Below are positions 1-8,555 of a DNA stretch of 64,000 nucleotides, in pieces (position 1 is the stretch's first letter; each line of letters starts with the position of its first letter). The position numbers were made by a program, and so were the translations under genes. Origin of the DNA: Deltaproteobacteria bacterium (GTDB lineage: Bacteria > Myxococcota > Myxococcia > Myxococcales > JAHFDP01); NCBI GenBank assembly GCA_023248955.1, contig JAHFDP010000001.1, forward strand, positions 1 through 64,000, in the 5' to 3' direction. The notes beneath the pieces were generated by a model, which worked only from the letters and a program-made list of their open reading frames with translations, did not search any database and was not told the origin of the DNA.

Positions 1-1
1 T

Positions 2-1537
2 CCGCTCTCGCCTTTGCGGCACCCCCACCCTAACCCTCCCCCGTCAAGGGGGAGGGGATTAACGGGGAGGGGAATAGGGGGGAGGGAAATTAGGGGGAGG
101 GGAATAAGGGGGAGGGAAAGAAGAGAGTGGGAAATTGTGCCCGTCGATCTCTTCCGTGTGGATTTCATCAACGTCGTTCGTCCCACCGGCGGCGATGGTT
201 CCATCGGACCGTGGCCCGACCCGCTGATTCCGCAGCGTGACTTTTCGAACGGCGAGCGGCGGCGCGCCTTTCCCGTCGATGTCGCGCTAAACCACACACA
301 ACCGATCTGGGTGGAAGTCTGCGTTCCGATCAACGTACCAGCCGCGCGCTATACGGGCGTGGTCCATCTTCGCGCGAAGGCAAAACCGATCGCTGAGGTG
401 CCGATTTCACTTTTGGTGCGCGCGTTCGCCATTCCCGCCACCAGCTCGATCGCCATGGCCTTCGGTTTTTCCGCGCTCTCCGCTTCGCGCGGGCACCGCG
501 GCGCCATCACGTCCGCCTTGCTCGCGCCGCTCACGCGCGCCTACGCCAAGGACGCGCTGGCCCACCGACTCTCGCTCTTCGGCGGAACGCAATCGGCACC
601 CGAGTGGCGATTCGACGGCCACGACGCGCGTATCGACTGGACCGCGCACGACGCGGAGGTCGCGCCATTCCTCGACGGGACCGCGCTCGCGAATGGTGCG
701 CGCTGGACCGCCGTCGATCTGCGCGCGCCCGTGAAGTTCGACAGCGACGCCGCGCGCGCCGCCTTCTTTCGCGCCTACGCTGCGCACTACCGCGCCCGCG
801 GATGGCTCGCGCGTCTTTTTTATTTTCCGCAAGACGAACCGCCGCCGGTGGCCGCATCCGCATTGCGCCAAACACGCGCGCGCGTTCACCAAGCCGATCC
901 CGCGCTGCGCATGCTGGTCACCGCCAGCGCCACGAATCCATTCAATGGCGTTGCCGACATCTGGGTGCCGCTCATTAACTGCTTTCATCCGAACGATACG
1001 GGCTGCGCCCAACGCCTGGCGCGCTCTGCCTACGACGCGCTGGAGAAGAGCGGCGCCGCGCTCTGGTGGTACCAGTCCTGCGCCAGCCACGGCTGCGACG
1101 GCGGCCGCAAAAGCTCAAGTTGGCCCAGCTACGCCATCGATCGGGCCGGGACGTTCGCGCGCATCATGGGCTGGCTCGACTTCAACGAACGCGTCGCCGG
1201 CGAGCTGTATTACGATGTCGTCTATTCGTATGACAACAACGATCCTTGGCAAAATGTCAATTCGTTCGGCGGCAACGGCGATGGCACGCTCTACTATCCC
1301 GGGACGCCAGAGCGGTTCGGTGGGACGACGGATTTTCCAGTGGAGTCGCAACGGTTGAAGAACATCCGCGATGGCTTGGAAGACTTCGAATATCTGAAGC
1401 TCTGCGCGGCGCGGCACACCACGCGGGCCCAATCCGTTCTTCGCACCGTCGTTCGCTCGCCGTGGGAGTGGGAAGCGGATCCGCGAATTCTTCTTCAAGC
1501 CCGAGAACAACTCGCGGCGTGCATCGAATCGGAATAG
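2..1537 (+). CDS. DUF4091 / GH123-like protein, N-terminus outside window
   Basis: The frame is open to the left edge, so the gene is probably partial; the first start in the window is a TTG at 14. From about residue 40 the protein resembles the C-terminal half of DUF4091/glycoside-hydrolase-123-like proteins: a short beta-rich part with a wPDPLIP-type motif, then a barrel-like region with PQDEPPP near residue 275, where such families carry an acidic Asp-Glu pair. The expected N-terminal beta domain is missing. In its place residues 1-40 are a Gly/Arg-rich stretch encoded by a G-rich repeat (about 20-120). Either the repeat was inserted in frame in a longer gene, or this is the remnant of a broken one. 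Substrate unknown; family membership is judged from motifs only. Confidence 0.6.
   Translation, partial: PLSPLRHPHPNPPPSRGRGLTGRGIGGREIRGRGIRGRERREWEIVPVDLFRVDFINVVRPTGGDGSIGPWPDPLIPQRDFSNGERRRAFPVDVALNHTQPIWVEVCVPINVPAARYTGVVHLRAKAKPIAEVPISLLVRAFAIPATSSIAMAFGFSALSASRGHRGAITSALLAPLTRAYAKDALAHRLSLFGGTQSAPEWRFDGHDARIDWTAHDAEVAPFLDGTALANGARWTAVDLRAPVKFDSDAARAAFFRAYAAHYRARGWLARLFYFPQDEPPPVAASALRQTRARVHQADPALRMLVTASATNPFNGVADIWVPLINCFHPNDTGCAQRLARSAYDALEKSGAALWWYQSCASHGCDGGRKSSSWPSYAIDRAGTFARIMGWLDFNERVAGELYYDVVYSYDNNDPWQNVNSFGGNGDGTLYYPGTPERFGGTTDFPVESQRLKNIRDGLEDFEYLKLCAARHTTRAQSVLRTVVRSPWEWEADPRILLQAREQLAACIESE
20..120. repeat. G/C-rich palindrome with degenerate short tandem units, inside an ORF
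   Basis: An inverted repeat (TCCCCC-GTCAA-GGGGGA, about 37-53) is followed by four to five imperfect copies of a roughly 16-nt unit of the form gggggaggggaata. A related palindrome with the same TCCCCCGTCAAGGGGGA core lies at 61951-62039. The stretch is read in frame as a Gly/Arg-rich segment of the DUF4091 protein. Confidence 0.7.
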
Positions 1538-1564
1538 AATCCGCGGCTAGCCCGTCCTACCACC

Positions 1565-2350
1565 ATGTCCCCACGCCGCTCCCTGCTCACGCTGCTCGCC
1601 GCCTGGCTGCTCGCCCTTCCAGCGACCGCGGGCGAGCTTGTCACACCCTGCGCTGTTGCGCCTTTCAAGCCCGCGCACTTTCCCGTCAGCGAGAGTCTCG
1701 AATTCGCCGTCGACGTACTCGGCGCGCAGGTGGGCACGCTCTCGCTCGACGCCACGCGCGGCCGCGACGAAGGCCGCGGACTCACGGTGCGCGCGCACGT
1801 CAAGACCGGCACGTTCGCCGCGAACTTCCGCAAAATCGATGGCCGCGCCGAGGCCAAGCTGGACAGCGCGCTCAAGACGCTGCGCTACCACGAAGTCAAC
1901 GAAGAAAACGGTGTACGCCGAACGGTGGAGATGAACTTCCCAGCCGCGGGCGGCGGCAGCACAGTCGATGTTCGCGCCACCAAAGACGGCAACCCCGATC
2001 AGCTGGAGCTGGCCGCGCCGCTGGACGCACGCGACTACGTGAGCGCCATCTACGCCGCGCGCGGCGCCGATCTCGCCATGGGACGCGACATCTGCTTCGA
2101 CGTCTATGGCGGATTCCGCATGTGGCGTGTCGAGGGCCGCGTGGCCGAGAAGGAGCGCGTTCGCTCACCCGCCGGTGAGTTTCCGTCGCTGCGCATCGAC
2201 GGAACGGCGCACCGCTTGGACGATCCGAACGTGACCATGGAGATCCACTTTTGGATTTCCGACGACAGCCGCCGGTTGCCGGTGGCCGCGTTCGGCTCGT
2301 CGCACGGCAAGCCGATGCGTGCACTGCTAACGCGGGTAACGTCCCGGTAA
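1565..2350 (+). CDS. DUF3108 domain exported protein
   Basis: A 261-residue protein with a clear signal peptide (SPRRSLLTLLAAWLLALPATAG) followed by a single DUF3108-type domain. Visible landmarks are the early repeat-like stretch containing FAVDVLGAQVGTLSLD, the central DARDYVSAIYAAR segment and the C-terminal IHFWISDDSRRLPV, which are the usual conserved blocks of this family. Members are periplasmic or envelope-associated and have no established biochemical role. It starts 27 bp after the DUF4091-like gene on the same strand, so the two could be co-transcribed. The ATG at 1565 is chosen because the signal peptide begins there. Function unknown beyond envelope location. Confidence 0.75.
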   Translation: MSPRRSLLTLLAAWLLALPATAGELVTPCAVAPFKPAHFPVSESLEFAVDVLGAQVGTLSLDATRGRDEGRGLTVRAHVKTGTFAANFRKIDGRAEAKLDSALKTLRYHEVNEENGVRRTVEMNFPAAGGGSTVDVRATKDGNPDQLELAAPLDARDYVSAIYAARGADLAMGRDICFDVYGGFRMWRVEGRVAEKERVRSPAGEFPSLRIDGTAHRLDDPNVTMEIHFWISDDSRRLPVAAFGSSHGKPMRALLTRVTSR

Positions 2351-2396
2351 ATCCAGGACTTGTCACGCCGGTTCGGAATGAACATTTTGTCAATCG

Positions 2397-2654
2397 ATGA
2401 TCGATCCTGCGCCGGAGAGCATCGATCTACGCGTGCTGGTGGAGCAGCTCCGCCAGCGGTTGGGGCCTGCCGGACCGTGCGGCTTTCTCGACGGCAAAGT
2501 GGTTTTCCGAGATGCCGTGGCGGAGCTCGCGAACTGTTCCTGCATGGAAGCCGAAGACGTGGTGGAGACCCTCGTGGCACAGGGTTATCTTCGCTACGCC
2601 GGCGATCCCGCCGAGCCTGATTCAGCGGAAGAGCGCTGGGCGTTACTTCTCTGA
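2397..2654 (+). CDS. Small hypothetical protein
   Basis: An 85-residue ORF (MIDPAPESIDLRVLVEQLRQ...) with an even mix of charged and hydrophobic residues and two Cys in NCSCMEAED. No signal peptide or membrane segment is visible. The pattern (helix, short strand, helix, VVETLVAQGYLRY) is compatible with a small winged-helix-like fold of the FeoC type, but this is only an impression. It stands alone between the DUF3108 gene and a convergent gene ending at 2697. No clear ribosome binding site is seen, so the call is modest. Confidence 0.45.
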   Translation: MIDPAPESIDLRVLVEQLRQRLGPAGPCGFLDGKVVFRDAVAELANCSCMEAEDVVETLVAQGYLRYAGDPAEPDSAEERWALLL

Positions 2655-2696
2655 TCCGGAAGCTCGCCGCATGAATGCAGCGGCGAATTTGTGATC

Positions 2697-3404
2697 CTAT
2701 TCAAATCGCAGAAACGCAAATCGGTCGAGGTTGTGAAAGTCGCCGACCAACGGAGCGCTGTAGGCGAGCCCCTCCGTGCTGCCCGCGCGATCCGCGTCGA
2801 GCCGATACAAATTGAACCGCCACGTCTCACCGTGCTCGAGAGACCGCGCCACCCCTAATCGCGCGAAGGGAATGGCCAACTCACCGGTCCAGCCGCGATC
2901 GATTCGCGCGCCGGCCGAGGGCCCCATGTTCACCGCGTGGCGCGCTCCCGAGTCCCAGGCGATGTCCATCCCTTGGCGGCGGCCGGTGAAGCTCGCGTCG
3001 AAGAGGAGATCATTCGGCGACAATTCGATTTCGAAATAGGGGCGACCGGTTCCGCCGGGCTGCAAGAAAATTTCGCACACTTCGCTCGTGTAAAGCGGCT
3101 CGTCGTTCTGGTGAAACGGCGTCACCACGAAATCGTCTTCGACTTCGAAGCCGACGAAAAGCGTGGTGTCGTCGTGGAGAAGCCGCGCGCGCGTGCGTTG
3201 CCGCGTGCCCAGAGCGTCGAGCGAGCGCACGAAATCGTTGGTCCATGGCGCGTTTTTCCAGGCTTCATCATCGAGCCGTCCATCCACGGCGATCGCGGAC
3301 GGCGCGCGGTTGACGCTGTAGATCTGCATGGCCTTGGGATCGCGGCAAGCGCGCCCGCAAGCGCAACTGATCGCTCCGATCAACAATGCAAGACGGACAT
3401 GCAC
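2697..3404 (-). CDS. CBM9-like (DOMON fold) secreted lipoprotein
   Basis: A 235-residue protein. The N-terminus is a short hydrophobic leader with cysteines (LALLIGAISCACG) that could be a lipobox. The mature part starts with the classic family-9 carbohydrate-binding-like opening (APSAIAVDGRLDDEAW), continues with LLHDDTTLFVGFEVED and EVCEIFLQPGG, and ends with a strand-rich segment. CBM9-like domains bind sugars or sit next to haem-binding and transport modules; here the domain is alone. It lies 10 bp downstream of the membrane PH-domain gene on the same strand and may be its operon partner. Ligand unknown. Confidence 0.7.
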   Translation of the reverse strand: MHVRLALLIGAISCACGRACRDPKAMQIYSVNRAPSAIAVDGRLDDEAWKNAPWTNDFVRSLDALGTRQRTRARLLHDDTTLFVGFEVEDDFVVTPFHQNDEPLYTSEVCEIFLQPGGTGRPYFEIELSPNDLLFDASFTGRRQGMDIAWDSGARHAVNMGPSAGARIDRGWTGELAIPFARLGVARSLEHGETWRFNLYRLDADRAGSTEGLAYSAPLVGDFHNLDRFAFLRFE

Positions 3405-3414
3405 GGCGCGTTTT

Positions 3415-3879
3415 TTAGCACGCGTGCAGCCGCGCGCGAGCGACGATGATCTCGAAGAGCCGCTTGTGCCCGTGAAACACGGACGAGAACTGCACGAACC
3501 CGCGGCGGGTCAGCACGTCGTAATCGGTTCCCACGAGCCCGGGCCGCGCCTGGACGCGCAGAATATCGTCGAAGGCGATGGCACGCTGCGCGACCATGCC
3601 GCGGTAGGTGATGCCGTCGGGCGTCACCACGATCGCGGTGAACCAGTAGAAGAGTCCACACACCGTGAACAGCGCAATGAAAAAAGCCGCGCCGAAAAAC
3701 GCCGCGTCCGAAGCGCCGCGAACCATCACCAGCGCGAGCAAGATGAGCAACCAGAAATAGTCGGCGCCCAAGACGAGATAGCGAAGAATTGCGTGGGGCC
3801 GAAAAACCTCCGCCCCCGCCGGCGCCCCGTCTTCCTGGGGCCGGAGTCGCGCGAACCCGCCAAATACACGCCGGTTCAT
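3415..3879 (-). CDS. Membrane protein with PH-like domain
   Basis: 154 residues when started at the ATG at 3879 (MNRRVFGGFARL). The longer frame upstream runs into the repeat at 3928-4150 and shares sequence with the other repeat copy, so it is not counted as coding. Two hydrophobic segments (around residues 33-52 and 57-80) form a hairpin, followed by a beta-rich tail beginning IVVTPDGITYRG and containing AIAFDDILRVQAR, typical of bacterial PH (YdbT/bPH_2-like) domains. Role unknown; such proteins are usually small membrane-associated accessory factors. It reads toward the CBM9-like gene with a 10-bp gap. Confidence 0.6.
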   Translation of the reverse strand: MNRRVFGGFARLRPQEDGAPAGAEVFRPHAILRYLVLGADYFWLLILLALVMVRGASDAAFFGAAFFIALFTVCGLFYWFTAIVVTPDGITYRGMVAQRAIAFDDILRVQARPGLVGTDYDVLTRRGFVQFSSVFHGHKRLFEIIVARARLHAC

Positions 3880-3927
3880 ACCAACAGTATAAGGCCGATC
3901 CGATTGGACGACCAAATTCGGGACGCG

Positions 3928-4150
3928 CAGAGGTTGTGAAAACCTCACAACCTCTGGGTTTTGAAGGGTCGGGCCGCCGCCCGCCCCTCTGCGCCGAGTG
4001 AATCGGCGCATGTGCGGCACATGTTGGAAGCGCCGCCGGCCCGGGCGGTGGCGCTGGAAGCGCTCGGTCGGACTCCGGGCTCACCCCACCCGCCGCCGCA
4101 GCTTTCGCCGCGGCGCTGTGAGCGAAAAATGAATTTTTCACAGGCTCACA
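3928..4150. repeat. Structured dispersed repeat, copy 1
   Basis: About 223 bp, matching 21888-22114 over most of its length. It opens with a perfect 12-bp hairpin (CAGAGGTTGTGA, 3928-3939, pairing with 3945-3956), contains a second hairpin (TGCGCCGA-GTGAA-TCGGCGCA) and an AGCGCC...GGCGCT stem, and closes with TGTGAGC (4117-4123) pairing with GCTCACA (4144-4150). The closing stem differs from copy 2 by a paired change (T:A to A:T). It sits between a divergent membrane-protein gene and a glycosyltransferase gene. The region 3880-4231 holds no other feature that I can support. Confidence 0.75.
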
Positions 4151-4231
4151 CCTTTCCCTTCAGCCGACGTAACCATCGTAAGTTTTTCAGCGCTGCACTT
4201 CCTTCGAGGCGGCTCGGGGTACAATCCCTCC

Positions 4232-5551
4232 ATGTCGGAGCGAGCCAGCGCGCTCATGGTTGCCTACGCCTGCGTCCCGGGGACCGGCGGCACGGGCGCG
4301 CGCATCGCACGCCGGTCACTCGCGCTCGCGGCGAGCTACTCCACGGACATCCTTTCGGCGCGCTGCCCGGGCCGTCCCCACATCGAAAAATTAGAGGGAC
4401 GGGCGCGGCTCCTTCGCGTCAGCGCGACCGGCGAAACGCTGGTGGCGCGGCTGGCGGCGTTCCAGCGCGCGGTGCGGCGCCAACTCGGCGGCGGCGAATA
4501 CGACGTCGTCGTCTTTTCCGATCCCTTCAGTGGCGTGGAGATCCTCGAGGCGCGCGATGCCTACGGGTACAAGGCCGTCTACGACGCCGCGACGCCGATG
4601 TGGCTGGAGCTGGCTGCGCGCATGAACTCGGGAAGCGAGCCGCGCGACGAATTACTGCTCGAAGCAGTACGCGATCGGGAAGCGCGCTGTTTGGCGGAAG
4701 CGGATGCGGTTATTCTTCCTTGCGAGGCGGCGCGCGCGCGCCTGGCCAAGGTGGACGTCACGCCGCGCTTGGTGCGCATCGTTCCCTCGGCAGTGGATCT
4801 GCGCCGTTTCGTGAAACGCGCCGAGGAGCCGCCACCGCGCGTCGGGCCATTTCGCGCGATCTACGTTGGTAGCGCCGCGCCCTGGCAGGGCCTTGACGTT
4901 CTCGCACCTGCGTTGGCGCGCGCAGAAAAATTGGGCGCCGACGTTCGAATTATTCTCGCCGGCGTGATCGGCGCCGAGTTGCGATCGCTTCTCGACGCCG
5001 CGGCAACGCACGGCATCGAAAGTCGCATCGACGTTCGTGGACCGGTGCTGGCCGACGAGTTGCCCGGGCTCCTTGCCAGCGCCGACGTCGGGCTCGCGCC
5101 ACTGTCAGCCACGCCGCGCAATGAAGTCGGCGGCACCTCTCCACAAAAAGTCGTCGAGTACCTAGCTGCGGGGTTGCCCGTGGTGATGAGCGATCTTCCC
5201 TCGGCGCGCGAGATCCTCGACAACGGCGACGCGGGACTTCTGGTGGCGCCCGACGATCCCGAGTCGTTGGCGCGCACGTTGGTGCGGCTCTCCACCGACG
5301 CTACGCTCTACCGCCGCCTCGCTTTGCGTGCCCGGCGTTTGGCGGAGCTGCGCTACGACGCGCCCCGCGAAGCCGGCGATCTGGCGGCGCTCTTTGCGCA
5401 ACTGACCAGCTCTGGCATTGCGTTCGACCCCGGCGCCTTCTCGCCTGACCGCACCACCGGATCACACGAAACACCGACGGTCCGCGAAGACGGCGCCGAT
5501 GCCGCCACCGATCCGCAATTCACCCCACCCTGGAGCGCGACGCGCCGATGA
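4232..5551 (+). CDS. GT4-type glycosyltransferase
   Basis: A 439-residue GT-B glycosyltransferase of the GT4 type. The N-terminal Rossmann-like half begins ALMVAYACVPGTGGTGARIARR, with the glycine-rich acceptor-side loop. The C-terminal half starts about residue 205 (FRAIYVGSAAPWQGLDVLAPAL) and carries the donor-binding block GTSPQKVVEYLAAGLPVVMSD, which corresponds to the E-x7-E region of the family. The last 45 residues are low-complexity and probably disordered. Likely transfers a nucleotide-activated sugar to a surface polysaccharide or small molecule; substrate cannot be read. Its stop overlaps the start of the next gene (ATGA at 5548), indicating translational coupling with the response regulator. 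Confidence 0.8.
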   Translation: MSERASALMVAYACVPGTGGTGARIARRSLALAASYSTDILSARCPGRPHIEKLEGRARLLRVSATGETLVARLAAFQRAVRRQLGGGEYDVVVFSDPFSGVEILEARDAYGYKAVYDAATPMWLELAARMNSGSEPRDELLLEAVRDREARCLAEADAVILPCEAARARLAKVDVTPRLVRIVPSAVDLRRFVKRAEEPPPRVGPFRAIYVGSAAPWQGLDVLAPALARAEKLGADVRIILAGVIGAELRSLLDAAATHGIESRIDVRGPVLADELPGLLASADVGLAPLSATPRNEVGGTSPQKVVEYLAAGLPVVMSDLPSAREILDNGDAGLLVAPDDPESLARTLVRLSTDATLYRRLALRARRLAELRYDAPREAGDLAALFAQLTSSGIAFDPGAFSPDRTTGSHETPTVREDGADAATDPQFTPPWSATRR

Positions 5552-7539
5552 GCACCACTCCCATGCCCCACACCATTCTTCTCGTCGACGACGATCGCTC
5601 GCTGCAGCGCATCTACGGCGAAGCGCTGGCCAACGCCGGGTTTTCCGTGCTCACCGAGCGGGACGGTGACTGGGCTTTGCAAACCTTCGCTTCGCGGCCA
5701 GTGGATCTCGTCGTGCTCGACGCGCTCATTCCGTTGCAGAGCGGGTTTCAGGTGTTGGAGCGCCTGCGCGGAACGACCAAAGGATCGAAGGTGCCGGTGA
5801 TCATGATCTCCGGCGTCTACCGATCGGCGCGCGCGCGGAGTGAGGCGATCGACCGCTGGGGCTGCGTGGCCTTTCTGGAAAAGCCGCTGGAGTTGGCCGA
5901 CCTGGTACGTGCGGCGCGTGCCGCGCTCGGCGTGGACGGACTTCCCGTCGAGGTGGCTGGACGACTGGAATCACGCGCTGATCGCTTCGCCGCGCTCCTC
6001 GATCACGACGAGGCCTCGCAAGTGGAAGAGGACAGCGAGGTCAAATTTCAGGGTGGTGAAGTGCGATCGGGCGACTTCGCACAAACGCCATTTCCGCAAG
6101 TTCTCTTCGAATTGCACCAGCTGCGATCGACCGGCGCCCTGCTCTTGCGCCGCGACAAGATCAAGAAAATTGTTTACCTCCGCGACGGCACGCCACATTC
6201 GGTGAAGTCCAACTTGCTCTCGGAATGTCTCGGCAAGGGATTGGTGCGCGCGCGGCTCATCACCGCGGCGGAGTGCGAAGAGTCGTTGCGGCGGCTCAAG
6301 ACCACCGGCCGTCAGCAGGGCGCCATCCTCATCGAGATGGGCTGCGTCTCGCCGAACAACTTGGTCGTTGCGTTGCAGCAGCAACTGGAGACGAAGCTGT
6401 TCGACATTTTTGGCTGGACCGAGGGCGAGTACCAGTTCAACCCCAAAGCGGCGGTGCCATCGCCGGTCACCACGCTCGACATGACGCTGGCGCGCATTCT
6501 CTACGAGGGCGTGCGGCGTGCTTATGACGAAGACCGGATCCGCGCGGCGCTTGGCGATTCGCTCTCCAAAACGGTGGTCCTGGCTGAAGACCCGCTGGAC
6601 CGTTTTCAGGAGATGCATTTGGAAACGCCAGAGGAGCGCTTCTACGCGGCAATCGATGGCCGCCGCTCGGTCAACGATCTGGTGGCGTTGACATTTCTGC
6701 CGCCGCTCGAAGCGCTGCGACTCGTCTACGCGCTCAAGTGCGCGCAGATGATCGACCTGCAAACACGCCGCAAAGGTCCACCACCTCCGCCCGAAGACCT
6801 GACGCCGCTCCCCGTGCAACCACCGCCACCGCCCGAAGATTTGACACCGGTGCCGCTCACTTCGGCGATGAGCGACGAAAGCTCGGCCGACGCCGCCGTG
6901 CGCGAGAGGCTCGCCGCGCGTCTTGCCGAGCTAACGCTGGCGCCAAACGAAACCGTGCTGGGCGTCGCGCGCGGGGCGCACATTGACGACATTCGCCGCG
7001 CCTACACCACGCTCGCCAAGGAGCTCCATCCCGACCGCCATTACGTTACCGCGTCGCCGCAAATCCGCCGCTTCGCCGAAGCGATTTTCGCGCGAATCAC
7101 AGCGGCTTATGAAGCGCTCACCAGCGAAGCCCCGACGGAAAAGCGTCGCGCGAAAGAAGCGGACGCCACGAAGTTGCTCGCGGCCCATGCACATTTCCGC
7201 GCCGGCGAAGATCATTTCGCGCGCAAAGAATTCGAAGCGGCCCGCACCTCGTTCGCGCGGGCCGTGACCATCTATCCCGAAGAGTCGGAATTCCACGCCC
7301 TCCTCGGCTGGACCACGTTCCAAAGTGCCGGAGCGACCGCGGCGGCCGCGATGAATGCATTGCCCCATCTGGAGGAATCGATTCGGCAAAACCCGAAGTT
7401 CGATCGAGCCTATGTGTTTCGAGGACAACTTTATTTGGCCCTTGGGCGGGCGGTGGAGGCGGAGGATGATTTTACGAGGGCTATTCAGTGTAATCCTTCG
7501 AATAGGGAGGCTTTGCAGCGGATTCGATCACCTTCCTGA
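5548..7539 (+). CDS. Response regulator with DUF4388, J-domain and TPR
   Basis: A 663-residue multidomain cytoplasmic protein. Residues 8-125 are a receiver domain (acidic DDD at 14-16, phospho-acceptor Asp about 58 in VVLDALIP, Lys about 111 in LEKPLEL). Residues about 170-300 are a DUF4388 (PatA N-terminal-like) domain (FPQVLFELHQLRSTGALLL...). A Pro-rich linker with a repeated PPPPEDLTP motif follows. A J-domain (about 465-530) retains the HPD tripeptide in KELHPDRHY near 494. The C-terminus has two to three TPR units. Receiver, DUF4388 and TPR mixtures are common in Myxococcota regulatory networks; addition of a J-domain suggests recruitment of a DnaK-type chaperone. No DNA-binding domain is present, so output is probably by protein contact. 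Translationally coupled to the upstream glycosyltransferase. Confidence 0.8.
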   Translation: MSTTPMPHTILLVDDDRSLQRIYGEALANAGFSVLTERDGDWALQTFASRPVDLVVLDALIPLQSGFQVLERLRGTTKGSKVPVIMISGVYRSARARSEAIDRWGCVAFLEKPLELADLVRAARAALGVDGLPVEVAGRLESRADRFAALLDHDEASQVEEDSEVKFQGGEVRSGDFAQTPFPQVLFELHQLRSTGALLLRRDKIKKIVYLRDGTPHSVKSNLLSECLGKGLVRARLITAAECEESLRRLKTTGRQQGAILIEMGCVSPNNLVVALQQQLETKLFDIFGWTEGEYQFNPKAAVPSPVTTLDMTLARILYEGVRRAYDEDRIRAALGDSLSKTVVLAEDPLDRFQEMHLETPEERFYAAIDGRRSVNDLVALTFLPPLEALRLVYALKCAQMIDLQTRRKGPPPPPEDLTPLPVQPPPPPEDLTPVPLTSAMSDESSADAAVRERLAARLAELTLAPNETVLGVARGAHIDDIRRAYTTLAKELHPDRHYVTASPQIRRFAEAIFARITAAYEALTSEAPTEKRRAKEADATKLLAAHAHFRAGEDHFARKEFEAARTSFARAVTIYPEESEFHALLGWTTFQSAGATAAAAMNALPHLEESIRQNPKFDRAYVFRGQLYLALGRAVEAEDDFTRAIQCNPSNREALQRIRSPS

Positions 7540-7596
7540 GCGCGCTGGCGCGCCCAGCTTCCTTAGAAACTTTTGCCTGGGCGGCGGCCGGAGCCC

Positions 7597-7707
7597 GACG
7601 GCGTGACGGACGGGCCTTTGGGACCGCGCTGACCGGATGCGTGGAGGAGGATCGGATTCGGGTGGTAGCAAGTCACCGCGGCCCCAAAGGCCCGTCCGTC
7701 TGCCGTC
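7597..7707. repeat. Long hairpin, left copy
   Basis: Arms 7597-7622 and 7683-7707 pair almost completely (GACGGC..GACGGACGGGCCTTTGGG against its complement), and the pairing continues inward with two mismatches to the flanks of a 38-nt loop (about 7634-7671). The loop is identical, as reverse complement, to that of the right copy at 8445-8555, whereas the stem differs by paired substitutions. Confidence 0.75.
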
Positions 7708-8047
7708 GGAGGATTGATTTGGGTAGGTCGGGAGAGACGCGCGGTGGTGGAGGTTTCAGTGCAGAGGACTTTCGGCCGATCGCCCGACGACGCCGCCAAA
7801 CGTAGCGCCATCGGAGGCCCCTAGCCGACGTGGTTTCTAGAGAGGATCGATCAGATTTGGAGTCACGGCGGCCTCCGACGGCTGGTTTGGCGGCGTCGCG
7901 GATTCGTGGGGTGGAAGTTTCGCAGAGGTGATGGAACGCTGCTTGGGTAATCGATAGCGATGAAACGCTACTTGACGAAATGTCGTAACCGTCCAGGCCC
8001 GCCCAGCAGTCGTCGAGATCGTAACCGTTCAGTCCGGCCCCGCCAGT

Positions 8048-8126
8048 CGTCATGGCCGGCCGAAGAGCCGGCCATCCACGTGCATCGAAGTCCTCGTGGA
8101 TGGCCGGGTCAAGCCCGGCCATGACG
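8048..8126. repeat. MAGLDPAIH-type hairpin repeat, copy 1
   Basis: A REP-like element starting CGTCATGGCCGGC and ending GCCCGGCCATGACG, with an inner CATCCACGTG/CGTGGATGG pair. A second full copy is at 27876-27962 and a half copy at 42377-42410. Such elements translate as VMAGLDPAIH on one strand and are widespread in proteobacteria. Confidence 0.8.
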
Positions 8127-8444
8127 TGGCGCGCCGGGCTGAAACTGTTTTGCAATCGATAGCGGTGAAACACTACTTGACGAAATATCAAGATCACGAA
8201 TCTTGATAAAATGCGCGATCCCCCTCAACCACGAGAGCGCACCTCACGATTCCGCGACGCCGCCAAACCAGCCGTCGTTCCGCGCCGTGACTCCAAACCT
8301 GATCGATCCTCTCAAAAAATCCCGTCGGCCAGGGCGGAACGATGGCGCTACGTTTGGCGACGTCGCGGGCGATCGGCCGAAAGTCCTCTGCACTGAAATC
8401 TGCACCACGGCGCGTCTCGTCCGACCTACCCTAATCAAACCTCC

Positions 8445-8555
8445 GACGGCAGACGGACGTGCCTTTGCGGCCGCGGTGACTTGCTACCACCCGAATCCGA
8501 TCCTCCTCCACGCATCCGGTCACCGCGGCCGCAAAGGCACGTCCGTCACGCCGTC
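8445..8555. repeat. Long hairpin, right copy (inverted)
   Basis: Arms 8445-8480 and 8519-8555 form a stem of about 34 bp (GACGGC.GACGGACGTGCC, TTTGCGGCCGCGGTGAC and complements) around a 38-nt loop (8481-8518). Relative to the left copy, at least two stem positions have changed on both sides so that pairing is kept (G:C to T:A and G:C to C:G). Confidence 0.75.

Noticed and set aside
3880-4020. N-terminal extension of the membrane PH-domain protein
   Set aside because: The extension is encoded by the dispersed repeat; the same peptide appears opposite the VapC gene at copy 2.
7673-8197. ORF with VMAGLDPAIH segment inside the composite repeat
   Set aside because: The segment is the standard chance translation of a REP-like hairpin; the rest is translated inverted-arm sequence.
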